Source: Flavobacterium sp. (GTDB lineage: Bacteria; Bacteroidota; Bacteroidia; Flavobacteriales; Flavobacteriaceae). From it: a DNA stretch of 64,000 nt. Below the pieces are notes generated by a model. It saw nothing but the letters and a program-made list of their open reading frames with translations, made no database searches and was not told where the DNA came from. The stretch is taken from positions 1 through 64,000 of the forward strand of contig NZ_JAQVCH010000001.1 in assembly GCF_028689845.1 (NCBI RefSeq). The letters are read 5' to 3'. Numbering within the stretch: the first letter of the stretch is position 1; each line of letters opens with the position of its first letter. Position numbers and translations under genes: made by a program. Shown here in pieces: positions 52,277 to 62,705 of the stretch.

Positions 52277-54016
52277 TTACCAAATATATGTTCCAACTGC
52301 TCCAGCATCTAGTGAAGTAGTGATCCATTTTTGATTAGATTTTATATTGAATGACTGTGCTACATTACCGTCATTTAAAACAATAAGTACTTTTTTTCCT
52401 TGTGGCGTTAGAAATGCCACATTGTGTAAATTTTCAAAGGAATTACTAGCTATTCTAACCGAACCAGTAGGCACAAATTTAGAAGCATGAGCAATAATAT
52501 AATACGACACGTTTTTTGTAAAACTGTTAGAACTATTGATTGTAATCGCTCCCTTACAAGTAGTACAGCCTCCTGGTGTATATGGTCCGAAAGAAGCATT
52601 ATTTGCTAAATTCCATTCCAACGCATTTTTACTCCAATTACGCATCGTGCCAATAATAACATTTTTTAAATGCCATTTTAAATCACCGTCAAACGTTCCT
52701 GTATTGGAAGTATATTGCTCTGTGAAATACAAATCTTTATCAGGATGAGCATTTTTAACTTGCGACAAGGCAGTGACCTCGCCAGCATAAAGATGAAAAG
52801 CAGAGCCTGTAATATAATTTTTAGCAATTGGATCGTTCAATACGGTAATTGGGTAACCTGGTTGATCACAATTATGGTCATAAATAATTATTTTAGTCGT
52901 AATATTTGCAGCAACAAAAGCGGGTCCGAGATGATTTTTTATAAAATCTGCCTGTTGAAGTGCTGTCATATGTAAGCTTGGATTATTTCCGGGGTGTAAA
53001 GGTTCATTTTGAGGGGTAATGGCATCAATTGTAATTCCTTCCGCTTCCATTTTTTGGATAAACTTTACAAAATATTGAGCATAAACGCCATAATATTGTG
53101 GTTGTAAACTACCACCAACGGTACTATTATTATCTTTCATCCAAACGGGAGGAGACCACGGACTGCCCATTATTTTAATCGTTGGATTTATTAGTAAGAT
53201 TTCTTTTAATAGCGGAATTAAATGGGTCATGTCTGGTGCTAAGCTGAATTGTTCTAAATTCATATCGGTTTGACCAATTGGCAAATCGTTATAAGAAAAT
53301 ACAGTGCTATTTAAATCGGACGCACCAATACTAATTCGCAAGTAGCTAATCGCAATTGCATTTTCTGAAGAGCCAAAAAGTTCTTGTAGTAATGCTTGTT
53401 TTTTTGTTGAATTGAGTTGGTTGATCACTTCTGCACTTCCGCCCGTTAAAGAAAAACCAAAACCATCTACTGATTGGTACGTTGTAGATTCATCAATCGC
53501 AATTGATTGAAAAGAGTTAGCAGAAGTTCCAAAAACAAGCGTATTGTTTTGCTTTTGTAATAAAATGGATTGATCAGATTTGGTTAACCACAAATCAACT
53601 TGATGGGTTGTAGACCCAAAATCATTTATGGTGCCTGTAACCACAATAGGAACGGTGTTGGTTGTATTAGTTGAAACAATTGTAGCTGTAACGGTGAAGG
53701 TTTCAGACAATTCCGTCAAACCATCATTAATCGTTGCAACATGATAGCTTGCTGTGGTTTGTGACGGTGGAATTGTAACCGTAGTTAAACCAACCATGTA
53801 GTCGGCAACAGTTGCGGTGTTTGGTGTTACTTCAACGTTTATAATTGTTTCAACAACACTAGGATGATTTAGTGTTATAATAAAAATAGCATCTGTTCCT
53901 TCTGCAGTTGTTGCATTGGCAATACTAACGGTTGGATTTGATTGATTTGCTGTGTCACTTGGATTAGAGCATTGAGACCCTAATAAGACAAATGATAATA
54001 GAAATATTAATTTCAT
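52277..54016 (-). CDS. GH30-family lipoprotein with Calx-beta domain (paralogue 2)
   Basis: A 579-residue surface lipoprotein (MKLIFLLSFVLLGSQCS, lipobox GSQC). Residues 25-130 are a Calx-beta-type beta-sandwich (ANATTAEGTDAIFIITLN, INDGLTELSETFTVTATI). The GH30 catalytic domain then shows YQSVDGFGFSLTGGSAEVI, IMGSPWSPPVWMKDNNST, the acid/base Glu in ITPQNEPLHPGNN and the nucleophile in LYFTEQYTSN. As a lipoprotein it is probably the surface endo-acting enzyme, and the non-lipidated paralogue the periplasmic one (inference). It follows susD after a hairpin that may lower its expression. Confidence 0.9.
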   Translation of the reverse strand: MKLIFLLSFVLLGSQCSNPSDTANQSNPTVSIANATTAEGTDAIFIITLNHPSVVETIINVEVTPNTATVADYMVGLTTVTIPPSQTTASYHVATINDGLTELSETFTVTATIVSTNTTNTVPIVVTGTINDFGSTTHQVDLWLTKSDQSILLQKQNNTLVFGTSANSFQSIAIDESTTYQSVDGFGFSLTGGSAEVINQLNSTKKQALLQELFGSSENAIAISYLRISIGASDLNSTVFSYNDLPIGQTDMNLEQFSLAPDMTHLIPLLKEILLINPTIKIMGSPWSPPVWMKDNNSTVGGSLQPQYYGVYAQYFVKFIQKMEAEGITIDAITPQNEPLHPGNNPSLHMTALQQADFIKNHLGPAFVAANITTKIIIYDHNCDQPGYPITVLNDPIAKNYITGSAFHLYAGEVTALSQVKNAHPDKDLYFTEQYTSNTGTFDGDLKWHLKNVIIGTMRNWSKNALEWNLANNASFGPYTPGGCTTCKGAITINSSNSFTKNVSYYIIAHASKFVPTGSVRIASNSFENLHNVAFLTPQGKKVLIVLNDGNVAQSFNIKSNQKWITTSLDAGAVGTYIW

Positions 54017-54065
54017 TATTCTGCTAATTGATTTAAAGAAGATACGTAATTACATAATTAATAAA

Positions 54066-54097
54066 AAAGGCTATTTTTTTTAAAAATAATAGCCTTT
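54066..54097 (-). terminator. Attenuator hairpin between susD and the GH30 genes
   Basis: AAAGGCTATT pairs with AATAGCCTTT around a 12-base A/T loop; a T-rich run follows on the minus strand. It lies 39 bases after the susD stop and inside the operon, so it probably reduces read-through into the enzyme genes. Confidence 0.7.
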
Positions 54098-54135
54098 AAT
54101 AAAAACTAACTCATATTTTATCTTTTTTTAGAAAA

Positions 54136-55587
54136 CTAATACCCTGGATTTTGATTTAATAATGCATTTGCATCTAATTTGTCTTGTGGAATAGGCCATA
54201 AAAGTCTATTTTGATTAATATTAGATGCAGAAGGCAGCACATTTCCATTACCGTCTTTTTGTTGCGATAAAATCTCAATGGCTTTGCCCATTCTTTTTAA
54301 ATCAAACCAACGATCACCTTCAAACGCTAATTCCATTAATCGTTCCTCCAGAATTTTATTTACGGCATCCGATTGGTTTGAGGCACTAATTGCAGCAATT
54401 CCAGCTCTATCTCTAACTTGATTTACAAGAACCATTGCTCCAGAAACATCTCCCATACTTGCTAAAGCTTCTGCTTTTAATAATAAAATATCTGCTAAAC
54501 GAGCTATATAGTAGTTTTGATTACCGTTAGTATCTCTCATTTTATAGGCAAATGGATAGTTAGCAGAAGGCCAATAGGTGTCAGACCACCCAACATTTTG
54601 TCTCGTGATTGTAGAAGCTAACCTTTGTGTATCCCCATTATTTTCAAAAGCTTGAACTAACGTATGAGAAGGAGCATTAAATTTTTTCCAATCTGTTCCT
54701 AAAAACATAAACGTATTCCAAGCACCGATTGGACTACCCCAACCGTCACCATTAACTTCCCAAATTGATTCAGCATTTGCTTCGTGTGCACTATCAAAAA
54801 GATGATCAAAAGTTGGTAAAAGCGTATAACCACCACCAATAACCACATCACAATATTGATTTACTTTTGCCCAATCAGGATTTGGCATAGTTGCATATAC
54901 TTTTGCTAAAAGTGCGTTCGCTCCCATTTTGTTAGCTTTAAATTTGTTTAAAGCATTTGGTGCTTTTTCAATTGCAACTTGACAATCGGCAATAATTTGT
55001 TCATACACCTCGGCAACTGGTTTTCTTTCTGGGAAAAGTTCATTAAAAGCTTCATCAAAGTTCTCGCTTGAGATTGAAAATATTGCGTTTTTAGCAATAG
55101 GACAATCACCCCATAATTGAACTGCTTGAAAATGATTCAAAGCTCTAATCAAAGAAGCCTCACCAATCATTTCATCTCTTCGTGTTGGACTTAAATCTGA
55201 TGCTTGATCAACATAATTAATAACAATATTACATGTATTAATGTTATTGTAAATATCATTCCAATCTCCTTTCATTTGAGAATTGGTTGAAAGCATTTGG
55301 TATGTTTCATATTGAAAAACCGCTGGATTATCTGCACCAATATAAGCATTGTCAGATTGACCGTCGCCAGCTAAGAAAAAATCCAATTGCCAATAGCCCG
55401 AGCCAAAAGTTCCATATACTGCATTCATTCTAGATTCTGCAGCGGCAGCATTTTCGATTACTATACCATTATTCAAGGTCGTTGCTTCTTCTGTAATCGG
55501 TTCAGTATCTAAATAATCTGAGCAAGATGATAAAGAAAACACCATCAATACTGTGATTATTTTTAAATAATTTTTAAATAATTTCAT
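54136..55587 (-). CDS. SusD/RagB-type glycan-binding lipoprotein
   Basis: A 483-residue outer-membrane lipoprotein (signal to LSSCSDYLD, lipobox SSC). SusD proteins form the lid on the SusC pore and capture glycans. It has the typical ESRMNAVYGTFGSGYWQLDFFLAGDGQSDNAY start region, TPR helices (ASLIRALNHFQAVQLWGDCPI), LLAKVYATMPNPDWAKVNQ and the C-terminal EERLMELAFEGDRWFDLKRMGKA block. It is 26 bases after susC on the same strand, in the conserved susC-susD order. There is no SusE/F-type gene here. Confidence 0.94.
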   Translation of the reverse strand: MKLFKNYLKIITVLMVFSLSSCSDYLDTEPITEEATTLNNGIVIENAAAAESRMNAVYGTFGSGYWQLDFFLAGDGQSDNAYIGADNPAVFQYETYQMLSTNSQMKGDWNDIYNNINTCNIVINYVDQASDLSPTRRDEMIGEASLIRALNHFQAVQLWGDCPIAKNAIFSISSENFDEAFNELFPERKPVAEVYEQIIADCQVAIEKAPNALNKFKANKMGANALLAKVYATMPNPDWAKVNQYCDVVIGGGYTLLPTFDHLFDSAHEANAESIWEVNGDGWGSPIGAWNTFMFLGTDWKKFNAPSHTLVQAFENNGDTQRLASTITRQNVGWSDTYWPSANYPFAYKMRDTNGNQNYYIARLADILLLKAEALASMGDVSGAMVLVNQVRDRAGIAAISASNQSDAVNKILEERLMELAFEGDRWFDLKRMGKAIEILSQQKDGNGNVLPSASNINQNRLLWPIPQDKLDANALLNQNPGY

Positions 55588-55613
55588 GATTATGTAATTT
55601 TTATATTTTATTA

Positions 55614-58598
55614 TTAAAAATTGGCTTTTAGTCCAAAAATAAATGTTTTAACTTGTGGATAAGTACCTAAATCAATTCCTTGACCAATACCTGTTGCATT
55701 GTTAAATGCTCCAACTTCAGGATCAAATCCTTTATAATCAGTTATTGTATACAAGTTTTGTCCGGTAACATATACTTTAATTGAATTTAATTTCAAGTTT
55801 TCCAATTTAAATTGATATCCAAAAGTTACGGCTTTTAAACGAACGTATGATCCATCTTCTACATATCTATCTGATACGTGTAAAGAATTTGCATCATTAA
55901 CTCTTGGAACATCTGTAACTTGACCTGTTGTTGTCCATCTATTTAAAACTTCAGTAGATTGATTATTATAGTTATTCATCAATGTTAAATCCATTCTAGA
56001 GGCATTGAAAACATCTCCACCTTGTGACCCTGTGATTAGGGCATCTAAAGTAAATCCTTTATAGCTAAAATCATTACTAAATCCGAAAGTAAAATCCGGA
56101 TTTGGATCTCCTATGGTTGTTCTATCATCTGGTGTGATACTTCCGTCACCATTAATATCTTGATATAATAAAGTTCCTGTCATAGGATCTACTTTATCTA
56201 CTTTATATCCATAGAAACTTCCTAGAGGGCTACCTTCTGTCAATAAAATCACACTTTCTCCAACAGATGTTAGGTTTTGGAAAGGTAATTTTTTTAATAG
56301 TCCTAATTTAACTACTTTATTATCATTGAAAGATATATTAAAATTAGAATTCCATTTAACACTGCCTGTTAAGTTAATTGTATTTAAACCTAATTCTAAA
56401 CCTTTATTTTCAATTTCTCCCGCATTGTAGTAATAGGGTTTTGTAAATCCTGGAAAATAAATAATTTGAAGTAAGTCTTCGGTATTCTTTTTATATACAT
56501 CTGCAGAAAGTCTGATTCTATTATTGATGAAACCCAAATCTACACCAAAATTAATATCATTTGTGGTTTCCCATTTCAAATCTGAATTACCAATTTGATC
56601 TAAAGTAGTACTATTTGTTGTCGGATTCGTATAATTTAAATCATAACTGGCATAAGCTGGCAATCCAGACAAATTACCTGTTTTTCCCCAGCCTCCTCTT
56701 AGTTTTAATTCGCTAATAGTCGACACATCTTTTAAGAAATCTTCATTAGAAATAATCCAAGCAGCAGAAACTCCGGGAAAAAATCCCCATTTATTTCCGT
56801 CTGCTAATTGAGATGCTCCACTTTCTCTGAACACCCCGTTAATTATATATTTATTTTTAATCGTATAAGTTGCTCTTCCAAAAAATGATAAACTTCTTGT
56901 TTGATTTTCTCTATATTCAAAAAATTGATTTTTAGCAGCATCATAATCGTAGCTTGTTTGGTCTATAGCAAAACCAGTTCCTGAATTGGCGTCTTTGGTA
57001 TAAACATTTTCCTGAATTGACATACCTCCCAACAAGTTTAATTCTGAATTTTCATATTTCAACAAATAGTTAAGCGTATTTTCAAAATTCCAATTGCTAT
57101 TGTTTGTTATCGTATTACTTCCTCTTCCTTTATCTGATTCAGGATTATCATCTCCGTTTCTTCCATAAACATTACTAAATGGATCTACGAACTGAACATT
57201 GTCGGCTCTTGTCAAATCAAAAGACAACATCGGCTTCCATACCAAATTACTCAAAATATTGACATCAAAACTAATACTGCTTAAATATCTATTTACAGTA
57301 GTTTTGTTTTCTCTAGACAATAATGAAACTGGATTTTCCCATCCTGATTGATAAGGATTTTCTGCATATTGACCATCTTTATAACCATCTTTATAAGATC
57401 CATCAGGGTTTGTATCTCTGATATTTAATTGAGATCCCCATATTGGTAAAAAGGAAGGCGTTACTAAAGCACTCATAACGGCTCCGCCTTGTCCCACACT
57501 ATTATTATCACTAATATAGGAACCGTCTGATTGAATAACATTAATACTAATATCTGTTTTCAACCAAGAATTCAAATTTGCGTTCAGGTTTAATTTTCCT
57601 GAAAATCTGTTATATTTTGATGGATTTATTATACCCTCAACCATTTGGTATCCTAAAGCTCCATAGATTCTAACTTTTTCAGTTCCACCTGCATATGAAA
57701 AATTATAATTTTGGTCGACACCCGTTCTTAAAATTTCATCTTGCCAATCAGTATAAATTCCGGTGTACTTTGGATCGTTTGCCGTTGTTAAATAACTTGG
57801 ATTAATTTCATTTAATAATGTTTTATAATCTGACAAATTCAAAACGTCTACATTGCTAACTGCATTTGAAATACCAACATAAGAGCTAAATTGAAAATCA
57901 TTTTTATTTGATTTTCCTTTTTTTGTTGTAATGATTACAACCCCTGTTGAACCATTAACACCATATATAGCTGTTGCAGTCGCATCTTTTAAAATTGACA
58001 AATCCACAATATCTTCTGTGTTTAAACCAGAAATATCTTTAGTTTGAATTCCATCAACAACATATAAAGGTGAATTTTCAGAATTTATAGAACTTAGTCC
58101 TCTAATTCTTACATCGAAACTTGCTCCAGGTTTTCCTGAGGTTTGTACAACATTTACACCAGTAGCATTCCCTTGAATTGCTTGAGCAACAGATAAAATA
58201 GGACGGTTTTCAAACGATTCAGAATTAACCGTTGAAACGGCATTCGTTAAATTTTTTCTCTTCTGTGTTCCATAACCTATAACAACAACTTCTTCTAAGG
58301 CTTTATTTTCCTCGACCAGAATTATGTTAATAGTGTTTTCTGTTCCTACAGTAATTTCTTTTGTTACGTATCCTACAAACGAGAATACTAAAACATCTTT
58401 TACAGCTGCTTTGATTACATAATTCCCATCTAAATCAGTGGTAACTCCCTTAGAAGTGTTTTTGACTACAACACTTGTTCCTGGAAGCGGTTGACCACTT
58501 GAGCTTTCTGTAACAGTTCCTTTAATTTCAATATTCTGTGCAGTAATCATTGAAAAAGCAAACAGAAAGAGCATACTTAAATACTTGGTAAATTTCAT
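55614..58598 (-). CDS. SusC/RagA-type TonB-dependent transporter
   Basis: A 994-residue outer-membrane transporter. A signal peptide (MKFTKYLSMLFLFAFSMITAQ) is followed by a carboxypeptidase-D-like regulatory domain (IKGTVTESSSGQPLPGTSVV) and the TonB box/plug (EEVVVIGYGTQKRKNLTNAV, RIRGLSSINSENSPLYVVDG). The 22-strand barrel ends VKTFIFGLKANF, with a terminal Phe. It imports oligosaccharides captured by SusD using TonB energy. It is the first gene of the PUL operon and is divergent from the regulator. Confidence 0.96.
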   Translation of the reverse strand: MKFTKYLSMLFLFAFSMITAQNIEIKGTVTESSSGQPLPGTSVVVKNTSKGVTTDLDGNYVIKAAVKDVLVFSFVGYVTKEITVGTENTINIILVEENKALEEVVVIGYGTQKRKNLTNAVSTVNSESFENRPILSVAQAIQGNATGVNVVQTSGKPGASFDVRIRGLSSINSENSPLYVVDGIQTKDISGLNTEDIVDLSILKDATATAIYGVNGSTGVVIITTKKGKSNKNDFQFSSYVGISNAVSNVDVLNLSDYKTLLNEINPSYLTTANDPKYTGIYTDWQDEILRTGVDQNYNFSYAGGTEKVRIYGALGYQMVEGIINPSKYNRFSGKLNLNANLNSWLKTDISINVIQSDGSYISDNNSVGQGGAVMSALVTPSFLPIWGSQLNIRDTNPDGSYKDGYKDGQYAENPYQSGWENPVSLLSRENKTTVNRYLSSISFDVNILSNLVWKPMLSFDLTRADNVQFVDPFSNVYGRNGDDNPESDKGRGSNTITNNSNWNFENTLNYLLKYENSELNLLGGMSIQENVYTKDANSGTGFAIDQTSYDYDAAKNQFFEYRENQTRSLSFFGRATYTIKNKYIINGVFRESGASQLADGNKWGFFPGVSAAWIISNEDFLKDVSTISELKLRGGWGKTGNLSGLPAYASYDLNYTNPTTNSTTLDQIGNSDLKWETTNDINFGVDLGFINNRIRLSADVYKKNTEDLLQIIYFPGFTKPYYYNAGEIENKGLELGLNTINLTGSVKWNSNFNISFNDNKVVKLGLLKKLPFQNLTSVGESVILLTEGSPLGSFYGYKVDKVDPMTGTLLYQDINGDGSITPDDRTTIGDPNPDFTFGFSNDFSYKGFTLDALITGSQGGDVFNASRMDLTLMNNYNNQSTEVLNRWTTTGQVTDVPRVNDANSLHVSDRYVEDGSYVRLKAVTFGYQFKLENLKLNSIKVYVTGQNLYTITDYKGFDPEVGAFNNATGIGQGIDLGTYPQVKTFIFGLKANF

Positions 58599-58953
58599 AA
58601 ATTAGGTAGTTTAAATTAATTGTTACGTTTTTGTCGTTTGTCATTTATTAAAAAAATAGAGAATTCTAATAAAAATCATCTAAAATATAAGATTTAAATA
58701 ATTTCAAAACCAACTCTAACGATTTCGTTGTTATGACAGTTTAAAATTATATCTAATTAACATTCAATTAAGGTTCTTCTATACACTTGTGTCTCATCAA
58801 AAAAATAAAAATTACGCTTTTAACACACTTTATTTTATAATATATTATACATCAACAATTTAAAATATTAAAATAATACACCAAAAATCAAAATTTTTAT
58901 TATTTTTGATAAAATTTATAGCTTTTTCATTCATATATTAATCAATTGAACAA
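58599..58953. other. Divergent control region of the PUL
   Basis: The 355 AT-rich bases carry the susC leader and promoter on the minus strand and the regulator promoter on the plus strand (TATTTTTG at 58901-58908). The PUL regulator probably binds here, but I see no convincing repeated operator. No gene is seen. Confidence 0.4.
58901..58908 (+). promoter_or_regulatory. -7 element of the PUL regulator
   Basis: TATTTTTG matches TAnnTTTG and lies 45 bases before the TTG start at 58954. Confidence 0.5.
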
Positions 58954-61863
58954 TTGAAAACCATCACACAACTTATAAGTGCCTTCATTTTTATATTTTA
59001 TTTAAATCTTTTTGCTCAAAATGTAAGCTTTAATGAATTAAAGATAAATCCCGTAGCAAAAGTCACGAACTATAATCGGTCTCATTTTAATGCAGATCCA
59101 CAATTTTGGGATGGCTGTGAGGATAATGATGGATACCTTATTTTTGGTAATAATGACGGTGCTGTATTTTTTGATGGCAATCAGTGGAGCAAAATCAATT
59201 TACCAAATAACTCCTCGGTAAGAAGTCTATATAAATCATCTTCTGGAAAGATTTATGCAGGTGGTTATAATGAATTTGGAACGCTTCAAAAGGATAATAA
59301 AGGAAAATATTATTATCATTCGTTAATGAATGAACTGCATTTAACCAATAAACACATCGAAAATATTTGGCAAATTCATGAATTTGGCGATTATATCATT
59401 TGCAGAACCTTTAATGGCTTAATTATGGTTAAAGGAAATACAGCCCTTTTTATTCCGGCCAACGAATCTTTCTTAAATTCCGCTGTTATACATGATACTT
59501 TTTATATCCAAGACAATAATTATGGTATTTATCACTATAATTTAAAAAACAAAGAATTAAACTTGGTTTTTTCATCCAATTTGTTTCAAAATGAAGAAAT
59601 TGCCTCAATGCTCGAAAGTGAAAACAAGGAAGAAATTTTATTGTTTTCTAAATCTGGAAATATTTATAAAGGAAATTTAAAATCTTTTAAGGTAAAAAAA
59701 ATAGCTAGTCTATTTGAAGCGACCAATCCAGATCAAATTTCTAAAGCAATTTTAAAAGATAACAGCACTATTCTAATTGGCACACTAGCTTCTAAAATTA
59801 TTGAATTTACTATTGCGACGGGCACAATTAACAAAAACAATCCTTCTTATAGAAACTTAAAAAATGTTGCTATTCATAATCTTTTTAAATCAAATTCGAA
59901 TTATTGGATAGTTACTAATAATGGTCTTTCCTTCGTAGATTTTAATCCTTCTTTTATCAATTTATTTGACAAAGCTTCTGTTTATGACGTGCTTATTCAT
60001 AATTCAAGAATTTACTTAGCAACTAATGCTGGTGTTTATTTTGCAGATACATCGCTAAACAATAGTTCTAACACATATTATTCCTTTCAGAAAATCAATG
60101 AAACTCAAGGTCAAGTTTGGTCTATCCAATTGTTTGAAAATGACATTATCATTTCTCATAATGATGGATTATTTGTACTTAATGACTTAAAGCCAAAACG
60201 AATTGGCGATGAAAGTGGTTTTTGGAAAATAACTCCGATTGAAAATAATCCTGGAAAATATTTAGCCTCTAATTATTTGGGGTTATTTCTTTTAGAAAAA
60301 AGCAATGGCGATTGGAAAATACGTCATAAAATTGATGGATTTGAAGAATCCGCTAGAGACATACTTGCCTCTGAAGAAAAAAACACTTTTTGGATTTGTC
60401 ATGGTTACCAAGGTGTTTTTAAAGTTCATTTAAACAGTTCTTTTACCAAAGCCATCGCGGTAGAACATTTTACTGACAAAAACGGATTAAAATCGTTTTA
60501 TAATGTAAATGTCGTGAAGTGGGATAACCAAACTCTTTTTACAACCAATGATGGAATTTATCAGTATAATCTTAAACAGAATAAGTTTGTTCAATTTAAA
60601 AAATTGAACAACGTGTTTGACCCTACAAAAAACACGCGAAAATTAATTACACAAGGGTCTAAAACATGGTTTGTTTTAAATGATGAAGCTGGTTATTTTT
60701 ATACAAATAGTGAACAAAAAACGCTTCATAAGGATTTGTTTTTAAATCTTAAAGGTTATTTTAACCGTGGAATGGAATGCATCGTGCCATTATCAGAAAA
60801 CCAAGTGCTTTTTGGTTCAAATCTTGGATTGTTTTTTTATAATTTAAAAACCAATTCCACTAAAACAAAAGTACCTACGCAACTGACCTCTGTTAAATTT
60901 ACAGCTGATCAAATTCCGTTTTTAGCAAATGTGACTAGTGAAAAGGCAATTGAATTTCCGAACAAGACGGCATTTTTGCGTTTTGAATTTGCCGCTCCTC
61001 AAATGACAAAAAACACAAATATTCAATTCAGTTATCAACTAGAACCCATTGACAAAAACTGGTCGAATTGGCAAAATTCTTCCTATAAAGAATTTACACA
61101 TCTAAACGCGGGTAATTATACTTTTAAAATTAAAAGTCGAAACTTATCTGGAATTTCCGGGACTGAAACAAGTTATAAATTTAGCATTCTTCCAAAATGG
61201 TATCAAACCAATATTGCCTTTTTTCTTTACATTTCATCTTTAATTTTATTCATTTATATCATTTGGGTATGGTTAAAGAAAAAAATTGAAAAGGAAAAAA
61301 CCAAAGCAAGAATAGAGTCTGATAAAACCAAAAAGCTCTTAGAACTTGAGCTTGAGCAACTCAAATTGTTGCGTGAAAAAGAAAAAATAAATGCCGCCAA
61401 AGTACATTTAGAGGAAGATGTAATTGAAAAAAGCAAGCAATTAGCTAATTATACGCTTATGCTAAGTCAGAAAAAGGAATTGTTTAATGAACTTCAATTT
61501 GATTTAAAAAGTCTTCGCGAAATTAACAAAAATGACGATTTTAGAAAACGTATTAGCCACATCTTTCAAAAATTACATCAGAACAAAATTGGAGAAGAAT
61601 TTATGGAAATTTTTGATGTGAATTTTGAAAAAGTAAATCACAATTTTTTTGAAAAACTCAAACAAATAAATCCTTCAATAACCAAAAGAGAACTCCGTTT
61701 ATGTGCTTTTGTAAAAATGGATTTAAGCAATAAAGAAATTGCTCCTTTGCTTAGTATTTCAATTCGTGGAGTAGAAAATGCTCGTTATCGAGTACGCAAA
61801 AAACTCAATGTACAACATGAAGAAAATTTTAGTGCTTACTTACTAAGTCTAGTTAATGATTAA
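58954..61863 (+). CDS. Propeller-type one-component PUL regulator with LuxR-type helix-turn-helix
   Basis: A 969-residue membrane regulator starting at TTG (MKTITQLISAFIFIFYLNLFAQ signal). Residues about 30-660 are two-component-regulator propeller repeats facing the periplasm (GCEDNDGYLIFGNNDGAVFFDG). A triple-Tyr domain (FSYQLEPIDKNWSNWQN), one helix (FFLYISSLILFIYIIWVW), a coiled coil and a LuxR-type DNA-binding end (ITKRELRLCAFVKMDLSNKEIAPLLSISIRGVENARYRVRKKLNV) follow. No kinase or receiver domain is present, so it senses glycan fragments and binds DNA directly. It is divergent from susC and should control the PUL. Confidence 0.88.
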   Translation: MKTITQLISAFIFIFYLNLFAQNVSFNELKINPVAKVTNYNRSHFNADPQFWDGCEDNDGYLIFGNNDGAVFFDGNQWSKINLPNNSSVRSLYKSSSGKIYAGGYNEFGTLQKDNKGKYYYHSLMNELHLTNKHIENIWQIHEFGDYIICRTFNGLIMVKGNTALFIPANESFLNSAVIHDTFYIQDNNYGIYHYNLKNKELNLVFSSNLFQNEEIASMLESENKEEILLFSKSGNIYKGNLKSFKVKKIASLFEATNPDQISKAILKDNSTILIGTLASKIIEFTIATGTINKNNPSYRNLKNVAIHNLFKSNSNYWIVTNNGLSFVDFNPSFINLFDKASVYDVLIHNSRIYLATNAGVYFADTSLNNSSNTYYSFQKINETQGQVWSIQLFENDIIISHNDGLFVLNDLKPKRIGDESGFWKITPIENNPGKYLASNYLGLFLLEKSNGDWKIRHKIDGFEESARDILASEEKNTFWICHGYQGVFKVHLNSSFTKAIAVEHFTDKNGLKSFYNVNVVKWDNQTLFTTNDGIYQYNLKQNKFVQFKKLNNVFDPTKNTRKLITQGSKTWFVLNDEAGYFYTNSEQKTLHKDLFLNLKGYFNRGMECIVPLSENQVLFGSNLGLFFYNLKTNSTKTKVPTQLTSVKFTADQIPFLANVTSEKAIEFPNKTAFLRFEFAAPQMTKNTNIQFSYQLEPIDKNWSNWQNSSYKEFTHLNAGNYTFKIKSRNLSGISGTETSYKFSILPKWYQTNIAFFLYISSLILFIYIIWVWLKKKIEKEKTKARIESDKTKKLLELELEQLKLLREKEKINAAKVHLEEDVIEKSKQLANYTLMLSQKKELFNELQFDLKSLREINKNDDFRKRISHIFQKLHQNKIGEEFMEIFDVNFEKVNHNFFEKLKQINPSITKRELRLCAFVKMDLSNKEIAPLLSISIRGVENARYRVRKKLNVQHEENFSAYLLSLVND

Positions 61864-61865
61864 AA

Positions 61866-61891
61866 AAACGCACCCCAAAAGAGGTGCGTTT
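61866..61891. terminator. Bidirectional terminator after the PUL regulator
   Basis: AAACGCACC pairs with GGTGCGTTT around CCAAAAGA, with A7 before. It lies between the convergent regulator and sdhB genes. Confidence 0.75.
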
Positions 61892-61940
61892 AGAATATTA
61901 CTCCCAAAAAATTAGAAGTTTAATAACAACCGTTATATTA

Positions 61941-62699
61941 TTACAAATTCGCTTTTAGATATTCTCTATTTAAACGAGCGATGTTTTCTAAGGAGATGCC
62001 TTTTGGACATTCCACTTCACACGCACCAATGTTCGTACAGTTTCCGAAACCTTCTTCATCCATCTGACGTACCATGCTTAAAACGCGTTCTGTGGCCTCT
62101 ACTTTTCCTTGTGGTAAAAGTGCATATTGTGACACTTTTGCCCCTACAAAAAGCATGGCAGAACCATTTACACAAGTCGCCACACAAGCTCCACACCCAA
62201 TGCAGGCTGCTGCCATAAAAGCATGATCAGCGTCGTGTTTTGGAATCGGAATAGAATTGGCATCAATTGTATTGCCTGAAGTGTTTACCGAAACGAATCC
62301 GCCCGCTTGTTGAATACGTTCAAAAGCCATACGGTCTACTACTAAATCTTTAATTACCGGAAATGCCTTGCTTCTCCATGGTTCTACAAAAATAGTATCG
62401 CCATCATTGAACATCCGCATGTGTAATTGACAAGTGGTTATTCCAGTATCTGGTCCGTGAGCTCTTCCGTTAATATACAACGAACACGCTCCACAAATTC
62501 CTTCTCTACAATCATGATCAAACGCGACTGGTTCTTTTCTGTCATTAACCAATTGTTCATTTAATTGGTCTAACATTTCTAAAAAGGAACTTGCTGTTGA
62601 AACATTATCTAATTTATATGTTTCTATTGCACCCTTTGCTTTAGCATTTTTTTGACGCCAAATTTTTAAGGTAATATTTATATTTTTAGCTGCACTCAT
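61941..62699 (-). CDS. sdhB: Succinate dehydrogenase/fumarate reductase iron-sulfur subunit
   Basis: A 252-residue electron-transfer subunit. The [2Fe-2S] ligands are in [27 protein letters not shown]; the [4Fe-4S] and [3Fe-4S] clusters are in [11 protein letters not shown], and [15 protein letters not shown] near the end. It carries electrons from SdhA to the quinone site in the membrane subunit. It follows sdhA by 6 bases on the minus strand, in the usual Bacteroidota sdhCAB order. The length is normal. Confidence 0.96.
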   Translation of the reverse strand: MSAAKNINITLKIWRQKNAKAKGAIETYKLDNVSTASSFLEMLDQLNEQLVNDRKEPVAFDHDCREGICGACSLYINGRAHGPDTGITTCQLHMRMFNDGDTIFVEPWRSKAFPVIKDLVVDRMAFERIQQAGGFVSVNTSGNTIDANSIPIPKHDADHAFMAAACIGCGACVATCVNGSAMLFVGAKVSQYALLPQGKVEATERVLSMVRQMDEEGFGNCTNIGACEVECPKGISLENIARLNREYLKANL

Positions 62700-62705
62700 A
62701 GTATC

